A stretch of 64,000 nt of DNA from Plasticicumulans acidivorans (GTDB lineage: Bacteria; Pseudomonadota; Gammaproteobacteria; Competibacterales; Competibacteraceae), in assembly GCF_003182095.1 (NCBI RefSeq), contig NZ_QGTJ01000003.1, positions 124,001 through 188,000 of the forward strand. The letters are read 5' to 3'. The notes under the pieces are model-generated. The model was not told where the DNA came from. It ran no database searches and worked only from the letters and a program-made list of their open reading frames with translations. Position numbers and translations under genes: made by a program. The first letter of the stretch is position 1, and each line of letters opens with the position of its first letter. This document shows, piece after piece, positions 6,881-16,087 of the stretch.

Positions 6881-9409
6881 ATGTCCAGCGAATCCCCGGC
6901 AGCCCTGCTGTCCAGCGGGCTGGTGCGGCTGGCGGCGGCGCCGGCCGATAAGGCGGCGGCGATCCGTGAAGCGGCGCAACTGCTGATCGCGGCCGGCTGT
7001 GTCGACGCCGCCTATGCCGAGAGCATGCAGCGCCGCGAAGCAGTGGCGAACACCTTCCTCGGTCACGGCGTGGCGATCCCGCACGGCCTTGGCGAGGATC
7101 GCCATCGGGTGCGCAGCAACGGCATCGCGGTGCTGCAGGTGCCGGGCGGCGTCGAGTGGAACCCCGGCCAGCGCGCGCAACTGGTGGTGGCGATCGCCGC
7201 GCAGTCCGATGCACACATCGCGATCCTGCGCCGGCTGACGCGGCTGATGCAGGACGAGGCGCGGCTGGCCGCACTGGCGACGACGACGCAGGCGCAGGAC
7301 ATCATCGAGGCGCTGGCGCAGGACAGCGCGCCGGAGCCCGCCGCCGCGGTTGCCGATCTCGCCGAATGCGCCGAGTGGACCGTCGCCTACCCCGCCGGTC
7401 TGCACGCACGCCCGGCGACGCGCTGGGCGGAGACCGCCCGCGGCTGTGCCGCGCGGCTGCAGGTGCGCAGCGGCGATCAGGTGGCCGATGCCCGCAATAT
7501 GGTCGCGCTGCTGCAGCTCGGCCTGCATGCCGGCGAGCGCGTGGTGGTCTCCGCCGAAGGGCCGCAGGCGGCGGCGGCGCTGGCGCGCTTCATCAGCGTC
7601 ATCGATGGCCTGAGCGCGCAAGAGCACGCCGATGCCGAACAGGCCGCCCGCCGCGCCGCGACGCCGGTGCAGGGCTGGACGCCGCCGCAGGCACAGGCGG
7701 CGATCATCGGCATCGGCGCCAGTCCGGGGCTGGCGATCGGCGTCATTCACCGCCTCGCCAGTGCCGACGCGCCGGTGCCGGACCAGCCGCAGGCGCTGGC
7801 CGATGGCGGTGCGCGGCTGCACGCGGCACTGACGGCGACGCGGCTGCAGCTCAAGGCTGTCGCCGACGACACCGCGCGCCGGCTCGGCGAGGCCGATGCG
7901 GCGATCTTCAAGGCGCAGGCCGAGCTGCTCAACGATACCGACCTGATCACGCTGGCCTGCCAGCTGATGGTCGAGGGCCACGGCGTCGCCTGGGCCTGGC
8001 AGCAGGCGGTCGAGCGCATGGCGGCCAAACTCTCGGCGCTCGGCAACACCGTGCTCGCCGCGCGCGCCGCCGATCTGCGCGACGTCGGCCGCCGCGTGCT
8101 GGCGCAGATCGACCCGGCGCTGGCCGGCGGCTCGCTGGCAGACCTGCCCGAGCAGGCGTGCATCCTGCTCGCCAGCGATCTGTCGCCGTCGGACACCGCC
8201 AACCTCGACCCGGCGCGGGTGGTCGGCCTGGCCACCGCGCAGGGCGGGCCGACCTCGCACACCGCGATCCTCGCGCGCACCCTCGGCCTGCCGGCGCTGG
8301 TCGCCGGTGGCGCGGCGCTGCTCGAACTGGCCGAAGGCAGCACCGCCATCGTCGACGGCGCCAGTGGCCGCCTGTATCTCGACCCCTCCGCTGCCGACCT
8401 CGCCGCGGCGCGCGACTACCTCGTCGCGCAGCAGCGCATCCGCCAGCGCGAGGCCGAGCAGCGCAGCCAGCCGGCGCGCACCCGTGACGGCCACACGCTC
8501 GACATCGGCGCCAACGTCAATCTGCCCGAGCAGGTGGCGCTGGCGCTCAGTCAAGGGGCTGAGGGCGTCGGCCTGATGCGCACCGAATTCCTGTTCCTCG
8601 AACGCGGCAGCACACCAAGCGAGGACGAGCAGTACGCGATCTACCGGGCGATGGCGCAGGCGCTCGGCGGCCGGCCGCTGGTAGTGCGCGCGCTCGACAT
8701 CGGCGGCGACAAGCAGGTCGCCCACCTCGAACTGCCGCGCGAGGACAATCCCTTCCTCGGCGTGCGCGGCGCGCGCCTGCTGCTGCGCCGCGCCGATCTG
8801 CTCGAACCGCAGCTGCGCGCGCTCTACCGCGCCGCCCGCGACGGCGCGCGGCTGTCGATCATGTTTCCGATGATCACCTCGGTGCCGGAGATCCTGCGCC
8901 TGCGCGACATCTGCGAGCGCATCCGCAGCGAGCTGGCGGCGCCGCAGATCGAGCTCGGCATCATGATCGAAGTGCCGGCGGCGGCGGTGCAGGCCGACGT
9001 GCTGGCGCGCCATGCCGACTTCTTCTCGATCGGCACCAACGACCTGACGCAGTACACGCTGGCGATCGACCGCCAGAACCCGGAACTGGCCGCCGAGGCC
9101 GACAGCCTGCACCCGGCGGTGCTGCGCCTGATCCGCGCCACCGTCGACGGCGCCCGCCGTCACGGCCGCTGGGTCGGCGTCTGCGGCGGCCTGGCCGGCG
9201 AAGCCTTCGGCGCGACGCTGCTCGCCGGGCTCGGCGTCGATGAGCTGTCGATGACGCCACGCGATATCCCAGCGGTGAAGGCGCGGCTGCGCGCCAGCGA
9301 CTACGCCACGCTGCAGCAGCTCGCCGCGCGCGCGCTCGACTGCGAAACCGCCGCCGAAGTGCGTGCCCTCGACCTCCCCGAAGCCCTGCTCGAAGGAGCC
9401 GCGGCATGA
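6881..9409 (+). CDS. fruB: Fructose PTS EIIA-HPr-EI fusion protein
   Basis: An 842-residue cytoplasmic phosphotransferase that carries phosphate from PEP to the fructose EIIBC. Domains in order: EIIA-Fru (about 1-150, phosphohistidine 68 in AIPHG), HPr (about 160-250, GLHARPA with His175), and enzyme I (about 275-840, GGPTSHTAI with His460, MRTEFLFLER, and CGGLAGE near the C-terminus with the PEP-site cysteine). All three phosphoryl-carrier histidines are present. The start is fixed by GAGGAGGAA upstream of MSSESP; 52 upstream open codons overlap the operator and are rejected. The fused arrangement makes fructose uptake independent of general PTS proteins, as in Pseudomonas and Xanthomonas. 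It overlaps fruK by ATGA. Confidence 0.97.
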   Translation: MSSESPAALLSSGLVRLAAAPADKAAAIREAAQLLIAAGCVDAAYAESMQRREAVANTFLGHGVAIPHGLGEDRHRVRSNGIAVLQVPGGVEWNPGQRAQLVVAIAAQSDAHIAILRRLTRLMQDEARLAALATTTQAQDIIEALAQDSAPEPAAAVADLAECAEWTVAYPAGLHARPATRWAETARGCAARLQVRSGDQVADARNMVALLQLGLHAGERVVVSAEGPQAAAALARFISVIDGLSAQEHADAEQAARRAATPVQGWTPPQAQAAIIGIGASPGLAIGVIHRLASADAPVPDQPQALADGGARLHAALTATRLQLKAVADDTARRLGEADAAIFKAQAELLNDTDLITLACQLMVEGHGVAWAWQQAVERMAAKLSALGNTVLAARAADLRDVGRRVLAQIDPALAGGSLADLPEQACILLASDLSPSDTANLDPARVVGLATAQGGPTSHTAILARTLGLPALVAGGAALLELAEGSTAIVDGASGRLYLDPSAADLAAARDYLVAQQRIRQREAEQRSQPARTRDGHTLDIGANVNLPEQVALALSQGAEGVGLMRTEFLFLERGSTPSEDEQYAIYRAMAQALGGRPLVVRALDIGGDKQVAHLELPREDNPFLGVRGARLLLRRADLLEPQLRALYRAARDGARLSIMFPMITSVPEILRLRDICERIRSELAAPQIELGIMIEVPAAAVQADVLARHADFFSIGTNDLTQYTLAIDRQNPELAAEADSLHPAVLRLIRATVDGARRHGRWVGVCGGLAGEAFGATLLAGLGVDELSMTPRDIPAVKARLRASDYATLQQLAARALDCETAAEVRALDLPEALLEGAAA

Positions 9410-10359
9410 ACCCGCGCGTCATCACCGTCACCCTCAATCCGGCGATCGACGAAACCGTCGAGCTCGAACACTTGATCCCCGGTGCGGTGCACCGCGCGCT
9501 CGGCGTGCGCTTCGATGCCGGCGGCAAGGGCATCAACGTCGCCGCCTGCCTCGCCGACTGGGGGGTGCCGACGGCGGTCGCCGGCGTGCTCGGGCGCGGC
9601 AACGCCGAGCTGTTCGAAGCGCTGTTCAACGCCAAGCACCTGCAGGACCACTGCCTGCGCGTGCCCGGCAGCACCCGCACCAACATCAAGCTGCTGGCCG
9701 ACGACCGCGGCGACACCACAGACATCAACCTGCCCGGCCTGACACTCGCGCCGGACACGCTCGATGCCGTCAGTGCCACCGTGCAGGCGCTGTTCGCGCC
9801 GCAACCGCTGCTGGTGCTCTGCGGCAGCCTGCCACGCGGGCTGGCGGACAACAGCTGGGCACGGCTGCTGACGCTCGCCGCCGCTCACGGCGTGCGCTGC
9901 GTGCTCGACACCAGCGAGGCGCCGCTCGCAGCGGCGCTGGCACTGCCGGCGCCGCAGCTGCCGTATGCCGTCAAACCCAACCGCCACGAGCTGGAAACCT
10001 GGGCCGGGCGGCCGCTCGGCGAGCGCGGCGCGCTGCTCGACGCCGCCTGTGCCCTGCAGGCGCGCGGCATCGCCCGCGTCGTCGTCTCGCTCGGCGCCGA
10101 TGGCGCACTGTTCGTCGACGCCGCGCGGGCGCTGCTGGCACGGCCGCCACACCTCAGCGTCGGCAGCTCGGTCGGCGCCGGCGACGCGATGGTCGCCGGC
10201 CTCTGCGCCGCGCTGCTCGAAGAAGCCGATCTGGAAACCAGCGCCCGCCTCGCCACCGGCTTCGCCGCCGCCAAGCTCAGCCGGCCCGGCGCGCAGCTGC
10301 CAGCGGCCGCGGAAGTCCGCCGGCTGGCCGCCACCACCGTCATCGAAGCCTGGCGCTGA
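9406..10359 (+). CDS. fruK: 1-phosphofructokinase
   Basis: A 317-residue PfkB-family sugar kinase that phosphorylates fructose 1-phosphate, the product of the FruA transport step, to fructose 1,6-bisphosphate. The N-terminal [12 protein letters not shown] and [15 protein letters not shown] motifs are the substrate-binding signature of the phosphofructokinase B group; the C-terminal [11 protein letters not shown] contains the catalytic aspartate and anion hole. Length is normal for FruK. Its ATG overlaps the fruB stop (ATGA), so the two are translationally coupled, and fruA follows 40 bases later. Confidence 0.96.
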   Translation: MNPRVITVTLNPAIDETVELEHLIPGAVHRALGVRFDAGGKGINVAACLADWGVPTAVAGVLGRGNAELFEALFNAKHLQDHCLRVPGSTRTNIKLLADDRGDTTDINLPGLTLAPDTLDAVSATVQALFAPQPLLVLCGSLPRGLADNSWARLLTLAAAHGVRCVLDTSEAPLAAALALPAPQLPYAVKPNRHELETWAGRPLGERGALLDAACALQARGIARVVVSLGADGALFVDAARALLARPPHLSVGSSVGAGDAMVAGLCAALLEEADLETSARLATGFAAAKLSRPGAQLPAAAEVRRLAATTVIEAWR

Positions 10360-10399
10360 GCGCCGACGCAGTCCCGACCGGGATTGGGGAGAGTCATCC

Positions 10400-12148
10400 A
10401 TGAACCACATCATCGCCGTGGTCGCGGCCGCCGAGCGCAACACTGAAGCCGTGCTCGCCGCCGCGGCACTGCGCCGCGCCGCACAGGCCGCGAACTGTGC
10501 AATCGACGTCGAAGTGCGCACCGCGCAGGGCACGATCAGCCCGCTCGGCGCCTTCACGCTCGACGCCGGCAGCCACGTGCTGCTGATCGACAGCGGTGAG
10601 GCCGCTGCCGATCTCGACGCCACCCGCTTCGCCGTCACCCGGCCGACGCACGCCAGCCTCGACGACGTGCTGGCCGATGCCGCCGCCGTGCTCGGCCGCG
10701 CCGCGGCCAACGACGCGGCGGATACGCAGGCCGCTGCCGCCGCACCGGCAGCGGCCGCCGCCGCGCCGCGCATCGTCGCCATCACCTCCTGCCCGACCGG
10801 CATCGCGCACACCTTCATGGCTGCCGAAGGCTTGCAGCAGGCGGCGCAGGCACTCGGCTGTGCGCTGCGCGTGGAGACGCAGGGCTCGGTCGGCGCGCAG
10901 GACGCGCTCAGCGCCGAGGAAATCGCCGCCGCCGATCTGGTGCTGATCGCCGCCGACCGCGAGGTCGACCTGTCGCGCTTCGCCGGCAAGCTCCTGTATC
11001 GCTCGGCGACCAAGCCGGCGATCAACGACGGCCAGGCCCTGATCCGCCGCGCGCTGGCCGAAGCCAGCGTCCACGCACCAGCCAATACGCCCGCGGCCCA
11101 GCCCGCGCAGAGCAAAGGCAAGGGCAAGGGCAAGGGCAGTGGCGCCTACAAACACCTGATGACCGGCGTGTCCTTCATGCTGCCGTTCGTCACCGCCGGC
11201 GGCCTGCTGATCGCGCTCGCTTTCGCCCTCGGCGGCATCTACGCCTACGACGATGCGCACAAGGGTTCGCTGGCCTGGGCGCTGTTCCAGATCGGCGCCA
11301 AGGGCGGCTTCACGCTGATGGTGCCGGCGCTGGCCGGCTATATCGCCTACTCGATCGCCGACCGCCCCGGCATCGCGCCGGGCATGATCGGCGGCCTGGT
11401 CGCCGCCAACCTCGGTGCCGGCTTCCTCGGCGGCATCGTTGCCGGTTTCATCGCCGGCTACGGCGTCGACTGGCTCAACCGCGCGATCCGCCTGCCGCGC
11501 AATCTCGAAGGCCTCAAGCCGGTGCTGATCCTGCCGGTGCTGGGCACGCTGCTGGTCGGTCTGGCGCTGATTTTCGTCGTCGGCGGACCGGTCGCCGAGC
11601 TGCTCGCAGCGCTGACCGGCTGGCTGCGCGGCATGCAGGGTTCGAGTTCGATCCTGCTCGGCCTGCTGATCGGCGCGATGATGGCCTTCGACATGGGCGG
11701 CCCTGTCAACAAGGCGGCCTATGCCTTCTCCACCGGCCTGCTCGCCAGCGCGGTCTACACGCCGATGGCCGCGGCGATGGTCGCCGGCATGACCGCGCCG
11801 CTCGGTGTAGCGCTGGCCACCAAGCTGTTCCGCGACCGCTTCACCGTCGAGGAGCGCGAGGCCGGCAATGCCGCCGCCGTGCTCGGCCTGGCCTTCGTCA
11901 CCGAAGGGGCGATTCCGTTCGCCGCACGCGACCCGCTGCGGGTGATCCCGGCGCTGATGCTCGGCTCGGCGCTCGCCGGTGCAATCTCGATGGCGATCGG
12001 CGCCGAGCTGAAAGTGCCGCACGGCGGCGTGTTCGTGCTGCCGATCCCCAATGCCGTCACCCACCTCGGCGGCTACGTCGTCGCGCTGGTCGCCGGCACC
12101 GTGCTCACCGCCATCGCCCTGCGTCTGTTGAAAAAACCGGCCGCCTGA
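10400..12148 (+). CDS. fruA: Fructose PTS EIIBC permease
   Basis: A 582-residue inner-membrane protein that imports fructose and phosphorylates it at C1. The N-terminal EIIB' half lacks the active cysteine; the second EIIB domain carries it at residue 131 in [17 protein letters not shown]. After a Lys/Gly-rich linker ([12 protein letters not shown], about 235-246), an EIIC domain with about 8-10 membrane segments starts at [15 protein letters not shown] and includes the conserved [12 protein letters not shown] and [12 protein letters not shown] motifs. Size and architecture match E. coli FruA (563 residues). The start MNHIIAVVA has GGGGAGAG upstream; the frame is open much further upstream but lies inside fruK. 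The operon ends at a terminator. Confidence 0.97.
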   Translation: MNHIIAVVAAAERNTEAVLAAAALRRAAQAANCAIDVEVRTAQGTISPLGAFTLDAGSHVLLIDSGEAAADLDATRFAVTRPTHASLDDVLADAAAVLGRAAANDAADTQAAAAAPAAAAAAPRIVAITSCPTGIAHTFMAAEGLQQAAQALGCALRVETQGSVGAQDALSAEEIAAADLVLIAADREVDLSRFAGKLLYRSATKPAINDGQALIRRALAEASVHAPANTPAAQPAQSKGKGKGKGSGAYKHLMTGVSFMLPFVTAGGLLIALAFALGGIYAYDDAHKGSLAWALFQIGAKGGFTLMVPALAGYIAYSIADRPGIAPGMIGGLVAANLGAGFLGGIVAGFIAGYGVDWLNRAIRLPRNLEGLKPVLILPVLGTLLVGLALIFVVGGPVAELLAALTGWLRGMQGSSSILLGLLIGAMMAFDMGGPVNKAAYAFSTGLLASAVYTPMAAAMVAGMTAPLGVALATKLFRDRFTVEEREAGNAAAVLGLAFVTEGAIPFAARDPLRVIPALMLGSALAGAISMAIGAELKVPHGGVFVLPIPNAVTHLGGYVVALVAGTVLTAIALRLLKKPAA

Positions 12149-12171
12149 AGCGGCTCTGCCACCACCGCCCG

Positions 12172-12206
12172 GCCCGGGCGCTCCTCACGGAGCGTCCGGG
12201 CTTTTT
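12172..12206 (+). terminator. Rho-independent terminator of fruBKA
   Basis: A 13-bp stem (12172-12184 with 12189-12201, one G-T wobble) with a TCAC loop, followed by five T. It begins 24 bases after the fruA stop. Confidence 0.9.
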
Positions 12207-12314
12207 CATGGGCGTCGTCGCTGAGCCGCCCAGTCTGCAGGAGGCCGGCGGATGAGCCGGGCAAAGCGCTGATCTTTACATTCGTTAATATGTATCTTCT
12301 CTTACGCGTTTGAC

Positions 12315-12336
12315 ATGCATTCTCATTTGAGAGCAT
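12315..12336. promoter_or_regulatory. Fur-box-like dyad upstream of the iron cluster
   Basis: The AT-rich leader of the HMA2 gene contains ATTCTCAT (12319-12326) within a TCTC-ATTT-GAGA dyad (12321-12332) flanked by ATGC and GCAT. Read on the minus strand it gives AAATGAGAATGCAT, similar to gamma-proteobacterial Fur boxes. The same 8-mer and a TCTC-N4-GAGA dyad recur before feoA (16051-16075). Confidence 0.45.
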
Positions 12337-12346
12337 TGTTCAGGCC

Positions 12347-12715
12347 ATGGACGATCAACGCACACCGCAAACCCCGCACGCCCCCCCGTCGATCCGGCTC
12401 GCCGATACCGCCCTGCACAGCGCGCTGCTGCAGCTGCGCGGCCATCTGAGCATCGTTCACCACATCCACGGCCGCGTGCGCCTGCGCCTCGCCGCCAGCG
12501 CGCTCGGTCAGTCACAGGCACTGGCCACGGTGCGCGCACTCGGCACGCAGCTCGCCATGCCGGCGGCGATCCGTCAGATCAGCGTCAACGCCGCCGCGCG
12601 TTCGGTGCTCATCGAATACGACCCACAGCGGTTGCCCGACAGTTTCTGGCCGCAGCTGCTGCAGGCACCGGCTGACCAGGCGCTGGCACTGCTGCAGCAG
12701 CACCTGGCGCCTTGA
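12347..12715 (+). CDS. Small HMA2-type domain protein
   Basis: A 122-residue cytoplasmic protein with a single ferredoxin-like fold resembling the HMA2 domain: HIHGRVRLRLAAS starting near residue 39, then IRQISVNAAARSVLIEYDP. It lacks the CxxC metal site of classical heavy-metal-associated domains, as HMA2 proteins do. The same G-R-[LIV]-R-[LV]-R signature appears in three other proteins of this cluster. It is the first gene after a Fur-like dyad and precedes the low-complexity membrane protein by 32 bases. HMA2 proteins accompany P1B6-type ATPases in ferrosome clusters; the exact role is unknown. SD is weak. Confidence 0.75.
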   Translation: MDDQRTPQTPHAPPSIRLADTALHSALLQLRGHLSIVHHIHGRVRLRLAASALGQSQALATVRALGTQLAMPAAIRQISVNAAARSVLIEYDPQRLPDSFWPQLLQAPADQALALLQQHLAP

Positions 12716-12747
12716 ACTTTTTTCCCCACTGAGCAGGAGCAACGGAA

Positions 12748-13512
12748 ATGGATAAGCCCCTCTTCGAAACCGGTAATCCGCAGGCTGGCCAGGGCCAGAT
12801 GGGCCAGGGACCGCAGCAGGGCAGCGGTCCGCTGCCACCGTGGGCCGAGCAGGCGGCGATGTACGGTCAGGGCCAGATGGGTGGTCAGGGCGGCTACGGT
12901 CCCGGTCAGGGCCAGGGTGCTCAGGGCTATGGCCAGGCTCAGGGCGGTCACCAGGGCGGCTACAGCCGTGGCGGTTATGGTGACGCGCAGGGCGGCTGCG
13001 GCGGCCATGCCGCGTATTACGGTCAGGCAGCTCAGGGGGGTTACGCCCCGGCCTACGCCGCGCAGCACGGCTCGCATCATCACCAGCATCCGGCCTACGC
13101 CCAGCAGCCGCCCTACCCCTTCCCGCAGGGCGGCTACGGCCCGGCCTACGGTTTCGACCCGGTCACCGGCGCACCGCTCTATGGCCCCGGCTACGCCCCC
13201 GGCATGGGCATGAACGCCGGGATGAACATGGGTGCCGGCGCGCCGCCGCAGGTTCCGGCGCAGTCCTTCTATGAATCGATGCTGTCGATGCAGGGCATCA
13301 GCCTGCAGAACCCGGTGTTCGTCAAAGGTCTGCTGCTCGGCGCCGGGGCGACGCTGCTGTTCACCAACGACAGCGTGCAGCGCAGCCTGATCGGCTCGCT
13401 GGTGCGCGTGTGGTCAACGCTGCAGGGTGGCGTCGAGGAGCTCAAGGAGCGCTTCCGCGACGCCGAGGCCGAAGCCGCAGCGCATGGCGACACCACCGAA
13501 GCCAAAGCCTGA
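12748..13512 (+). CDS. Gly/Gln/Tyr/His-rich low-complexity membrane protein (FezA/YtxH-like tail)
   Basis: A 254-residue two-part protein. Residues 1 to about 170 are low complexity, rich in Gly, Gln, Tyr and Ala with GGY/GQGQ repeats, a His cluster (HGSHHHQH, about 107-114) and Met-rich GMGMNAGMNMG. Residues about 189-206 (FVKGLLLGAGATLLF) form one Gly-containing hydrophobic helix, followed by an amphipathic segment and a charged coil (VEELKERFRDAEAE) as in YtxH-type proteins. SD AGGAG lies 8 bases upstream of the start. It sits between an HMA2 protein and the P1B ATPase. The tail resembles small hydrophobic proteins of ferrosome clusters; the repeat part could bind metal or self-assemble at a membrane (inference). 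Confidence 0.75.
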   Translation: MDKPLFETGNPQAGQGQMGQGPQQGSGPLPPWAEQAAMYGQGQMGGQGGYGPGQGQGAQGYGQAQGGHQGGYSRGGYGDAQGGCGGHAAYYGQAAQGGYAPAYAAQHGSHHHQHPAYAQQPPYPFPQGGYGPAYGFDPVTGAPLYGPGYAPGMGMNAGMNMGAGAPPQVPAQSFYESMLSMQGISLQNPVFVKGLLLGAGATLLFTNDSVQRSLIGSLVRVWSTLQGGVEELKERFRDAEAEAAAHGDTTEAKA

Positions 13513-13524
13513 GCGCGATCCACG

Positions 13525-15621
13525 ATGTGGCAGATCGTCCACGAAACCCGCGGCCGCCTGCGCCTGCGCCTGCCCGCCGCCAGCACGGCGGCCGGCGCGC
13601 TGGCGCTGGAGACGCTGCCCGGCGTCAGCACGGTGCGCGTCAACGCCGCCTGCGGCGCACTGGTCGTCGAGTTCGACGGCCAGCCGGCGACGCGTGAGCG
13701 TCTGTTCGCCCGCCTGCAGGCAGCCGATGCGACGCACGGCACGACGCTGCCGGCAGTGCTGAGCGAAGCCCCGGACGATGCCAGCGGCCTGATCAGCGCC
13801 GGTGCCTGGCTGCTGCTGCGACCGCTGCTGCCGTGGCCGCTGCGCACGCTGCTCAGCTGGTTCAGCCTGTCCGGCACCATCAGCCGCGGCCTGCGCGCGC
13901 TCGCCGAGCGCGGCGTCTGCGTCGAGGCACTCGACGCCACCGCGCTGACCATCGCCGCCCTGCGCGGCGAGCACGGTTCGGCCGGCCTGACGCGCTTTTT
14001 GATCGAACTGTCGAACTATCTGGAAGCGCGCACCGTGCGCCGCGCCGATGATTCGCTGCGCCGTCTGCTGCACGTGCGTCCGCAGCGGGTGTGGATCGAA
14101 CGCGACGGCGTCACCGTCGCCGTCGACTACGACACGCTGCAGGGCGGTGAGCTCGTCGTCGTCGGCACCGGCGAGTCGATCCCGGTCGACGGCAGCGTCG
14201 TCGCCGGCGAGGCGCTGGTCAATCAGGCCAGCGTCACCGGCGAGAGCCTGCCGCTGCCGCGCAATGCGGGCATGACGGTGCTCGCCGGCACCCACGTCGA
14301 CAGCGGCCGGCTGGTGATCCGCGCCGAGCGCGTCGGCGATGCGACGACCACGGCGCGCATCTCGCGCTACCTGCTCGACGCCCTCGACCGCCCGGCCGAA
14401 GTGCAGACCGTCGCCAACGCCCTCGCCGACCGGCGGGTGTCGATCACGCTCGGCGCGGCGGCGCTGGTGTTCCTTACCACGCGCAATCTGCGCCGGGTGG
14501 AATCGGTGTTCCTCGTCGACTTCGCCTGCGCGGTCAAGCTCGGCACGCCGCTGGCGCTGAAGGCGGCGATGCTGCAGGCGGCGCGCGAAGGCTGCCTGAT
14601 CCGCGGCGGCGAAATGCTCGAACGCCTGGCCGGCGTCGACACCGTGGTCTTCGACAAGACCGGCACGCTGACCCACGCCACGCTCGAAGTCACCGACGTG
14701 CTGCCGCTCGGCGCCTTCGATGAAGACCAGCTGCTGGCGCTGACCGCTTCGATCGCCGAACACAGCACGCACCCGGTGGCGGAAGCCGTGGTGGCGCTGG
14801 CGCAGCATCGCGGCGTGCCGCACATCGACCACGAGGCGGTGGATTTCATCGTCGGCCACGGCCTGCACGCCGACGTCGACTGCGCGCCGGTGCGCATCGG
14901 CAGCCGGCACTATCTGGAAACCGATGAGGGCATTTCGCTGGCGCCGCTGCGCGAGCAGGTGCAGCGCTTCGCCGCCGAAGGCAAATCGCTGCTCTACGTC
15001 AGCCGCGGCGAGGAGCCGATCGGCGTGTTCGCGCTGCGCGACCGCGTGCGCCGCGAGGCGCGCACGGTGATCCGCCAGCTGCGCCGCCAGGGCGTGCGCG
15101 AGATCGTCATGCTCACCGGCGATCACGGCGAGCGGGCGCGGGCCATCGCCACCCAGCTGCGCCTCGATCGCGTGGTGCACGACTGCCAGCCCGAGGACAA
15201 GGCCGCGCTGATCAACGAGCTGCGCGCGCAGGGCCGGCGCGTCGCCTTCGTCGGCGACGGTGTCAACGACGGCCCGGCGCTGATGAGTGCCGACGTCGGC
15301 ATCGCCATGCCGCGCGCCGCCGACATCGCCCGCGCCACCGCCGGCATCGTGCTGCTCGAAGACCGCCTCGACGGGCTGGCGCGGCTGCATGCCCGCTCGC
15401 GCGCGACGCTGGCGCTGATCGAGTCGAACTTCCGCATCGCCGTCGGCGCCAACGCGCTGATCCTGATTGCCGCCGCGTTCGGCCGCCTGTCACCGGTGGC
15501 CGCCTCGGCGCTGCACAACGGCACCACGATCGCGCTGCTGCTGCGCGCCCTCGCCGCCGCTGCTTATCCGTCCCGCCACCTGCCCCGGAGTCCGACCCAC
15601 GATGGCCACGATCATCCATAG
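13525..15621 (+). CDS. P1B-type (P1B6/FezB-like) metal-transporting ATPase
   Basis: A 698-residue P-type ATPase. An N-terminal HMA2-like domain (HETRGRLRLRLP, about 6-17) replaces a CxxC HMA. It has the actuator TGES, phosphorylation site DKTGTLT (Asp377), the HP dipeptide of P1B nucleotide domains (EHSTHPVAEAV) and GDGVNDGPAL. The membrane metal site normally written CPx reads F-A-C-A-V-K, with Cys335 but no proline-cysteine pair, so specificity differs from copper or zinc pumps. Few strong membrane helices are seen before the actuator. The combination of HMA2, no CPC and neighbouring feo genes fits the P1B6 group that loads iron into ferrosomes. The stop overlaps the next gene by 20 bases. 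Confidence 0.88.
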   Translation: MWQIVHETRGRLRLRLPAASTAAGALALETLPGVSTVRVNAACGALVVEFDGQPATRERLFARLQAADATHGTTLPAVLSEAPDDASGLISAGAWLLLRPLLPWPLRTLLSWFSLSGTISRGLRALAERGVCVEALDATALTIAALRGEHGSAGLTRFLIELSNYLEARTVRRADDSLRRLLHVRPQRVWIERDGVTVAVDYDTLQGGELVVVGTGESIPVDGSVVAGEALVNQASVTGESLPLPRNAGMTVLAGTHVDSGRLVIRAERVGDATTTARISRYLLDALDRPAEVQTVANALADRRVSITLGAAALVFLTTRNLRRVESVFLVDFACAVKLGTPLALKAAMLQAAREGCLIRGGEMLERLAGVDTVVFDKTGTLTHATLEVTDVLPLGAFDEDQLLALTASIAEHSTHPVAEAVVALAQHRGVPHIDHEAVDFIVGHGLHADVDCAPVRIGSRHYLETDEGISLAPLREQVQRFAAEGKSLLYVSRGEEPIGVFALRDRVRREARTVIRQLRRQGVREIVMLTGDHGERARAIATQLRLDRVVHDCQPEDKAALINELRAQGRRVAFVGDGVNDGPALMSADVGIAMPRAADIARATAGIVLLEDRLDGLARLHARSRATLALIESNFRIAVGANALILIAAAFGRLSPVAASALHNGTTIALLLRALAAAAYPSRHLPRSPTHDGHDHP

Positions 15622-15979
15622 CATTCCCGGTCGTCTGCGCCTGCGCGCCCACGAAGTCACCGACCCGCAGCTGCTCGATCTGCTGCACGAGGCCGTCGCC
15701 GCCGCCGGTGCGCGCATCGAGCAGCTCAATCTGCGCGCGCGCAGCCTGGTGCTGCGCTACGACCCGGCGCAGCTGCGCAGTGAAACGCTGGTCGCGGCGC
15801 TGGCCGATGCCGGCCTGCTCGAACCGGCCCACCACGCGCCGGCACGTCGCAGCGGTGGCAGCGGCCTGGTGCACACGCTGGGCACGGCGATCGGTTCGGC
15901 GCTGGTCAAGGCGGTATGGAGCAAGGGCATCGAACGCGCCGCCGGCTCGGTCGTCGGCGGCCTGGTCGGCCGACGCTGA
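15602..15979 (+). CDS. HMA2 domain protein with Gly-zipper C-terminus (FezC-like)
   Basis: A 125-residue protein with an HMA2-type fold at residues 1 to about 75 (HSIPGRLRLRAHE; LNLRARSLVLRYDP) and a C-terminal small-residue hydrophobic segment (LVHTLGTAIGSALVKAVW, then AAGSVVGGLVGRR) that may associate with or span a membrane. It has no CxxC. The start overlaps the last 20 bases of the ATPase gene, so the two are translationally coupled. Domain order is like the HMA-containing partner of P1B6 ATPases in ferrosome clusters; the assignment is by context and architecture. Confidence 0.75.
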   Translation: MATIIHSIPGRLRLRAHEVTDPQLLDLLHEAVAAAGARIEQLNLRARSLVLRYDPAQLRSETLVAALADAGLLEPAHHAPARRSGGSGLVHTLGTAIGSALVKAVWSKGIERAAGSVVGGLVGRR

Positions 15980-16050
15980 GGCCGGCACCCGGGCACGGCG
16001 TTGACGATCGTCATGTCCGGGCTGTGATTCACGGATCACACTTGTTCGCA

Positions 16051-16075
16051 GTCTCTAACGAGACGGATTCTCATC
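16051..16075. promoter_or_regulatory. Fur-box-like element upstream of feoA
   Basis: GTCTC-TAAC-GAGAC (16051-16064) is a perfect inverted repeat followed by GGATTCTCATC, which shares ATTCTCAT with the element at 12315-12336. It ends 12 bases before the feoA start. The arrangement fits iron-dependent control of feoAABC separate from, but parallel to, the upstream HMA2/ATPase genes. Confidence 0.4.
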
Positions 16076-16087
16076 AAGGTGCTGCGC

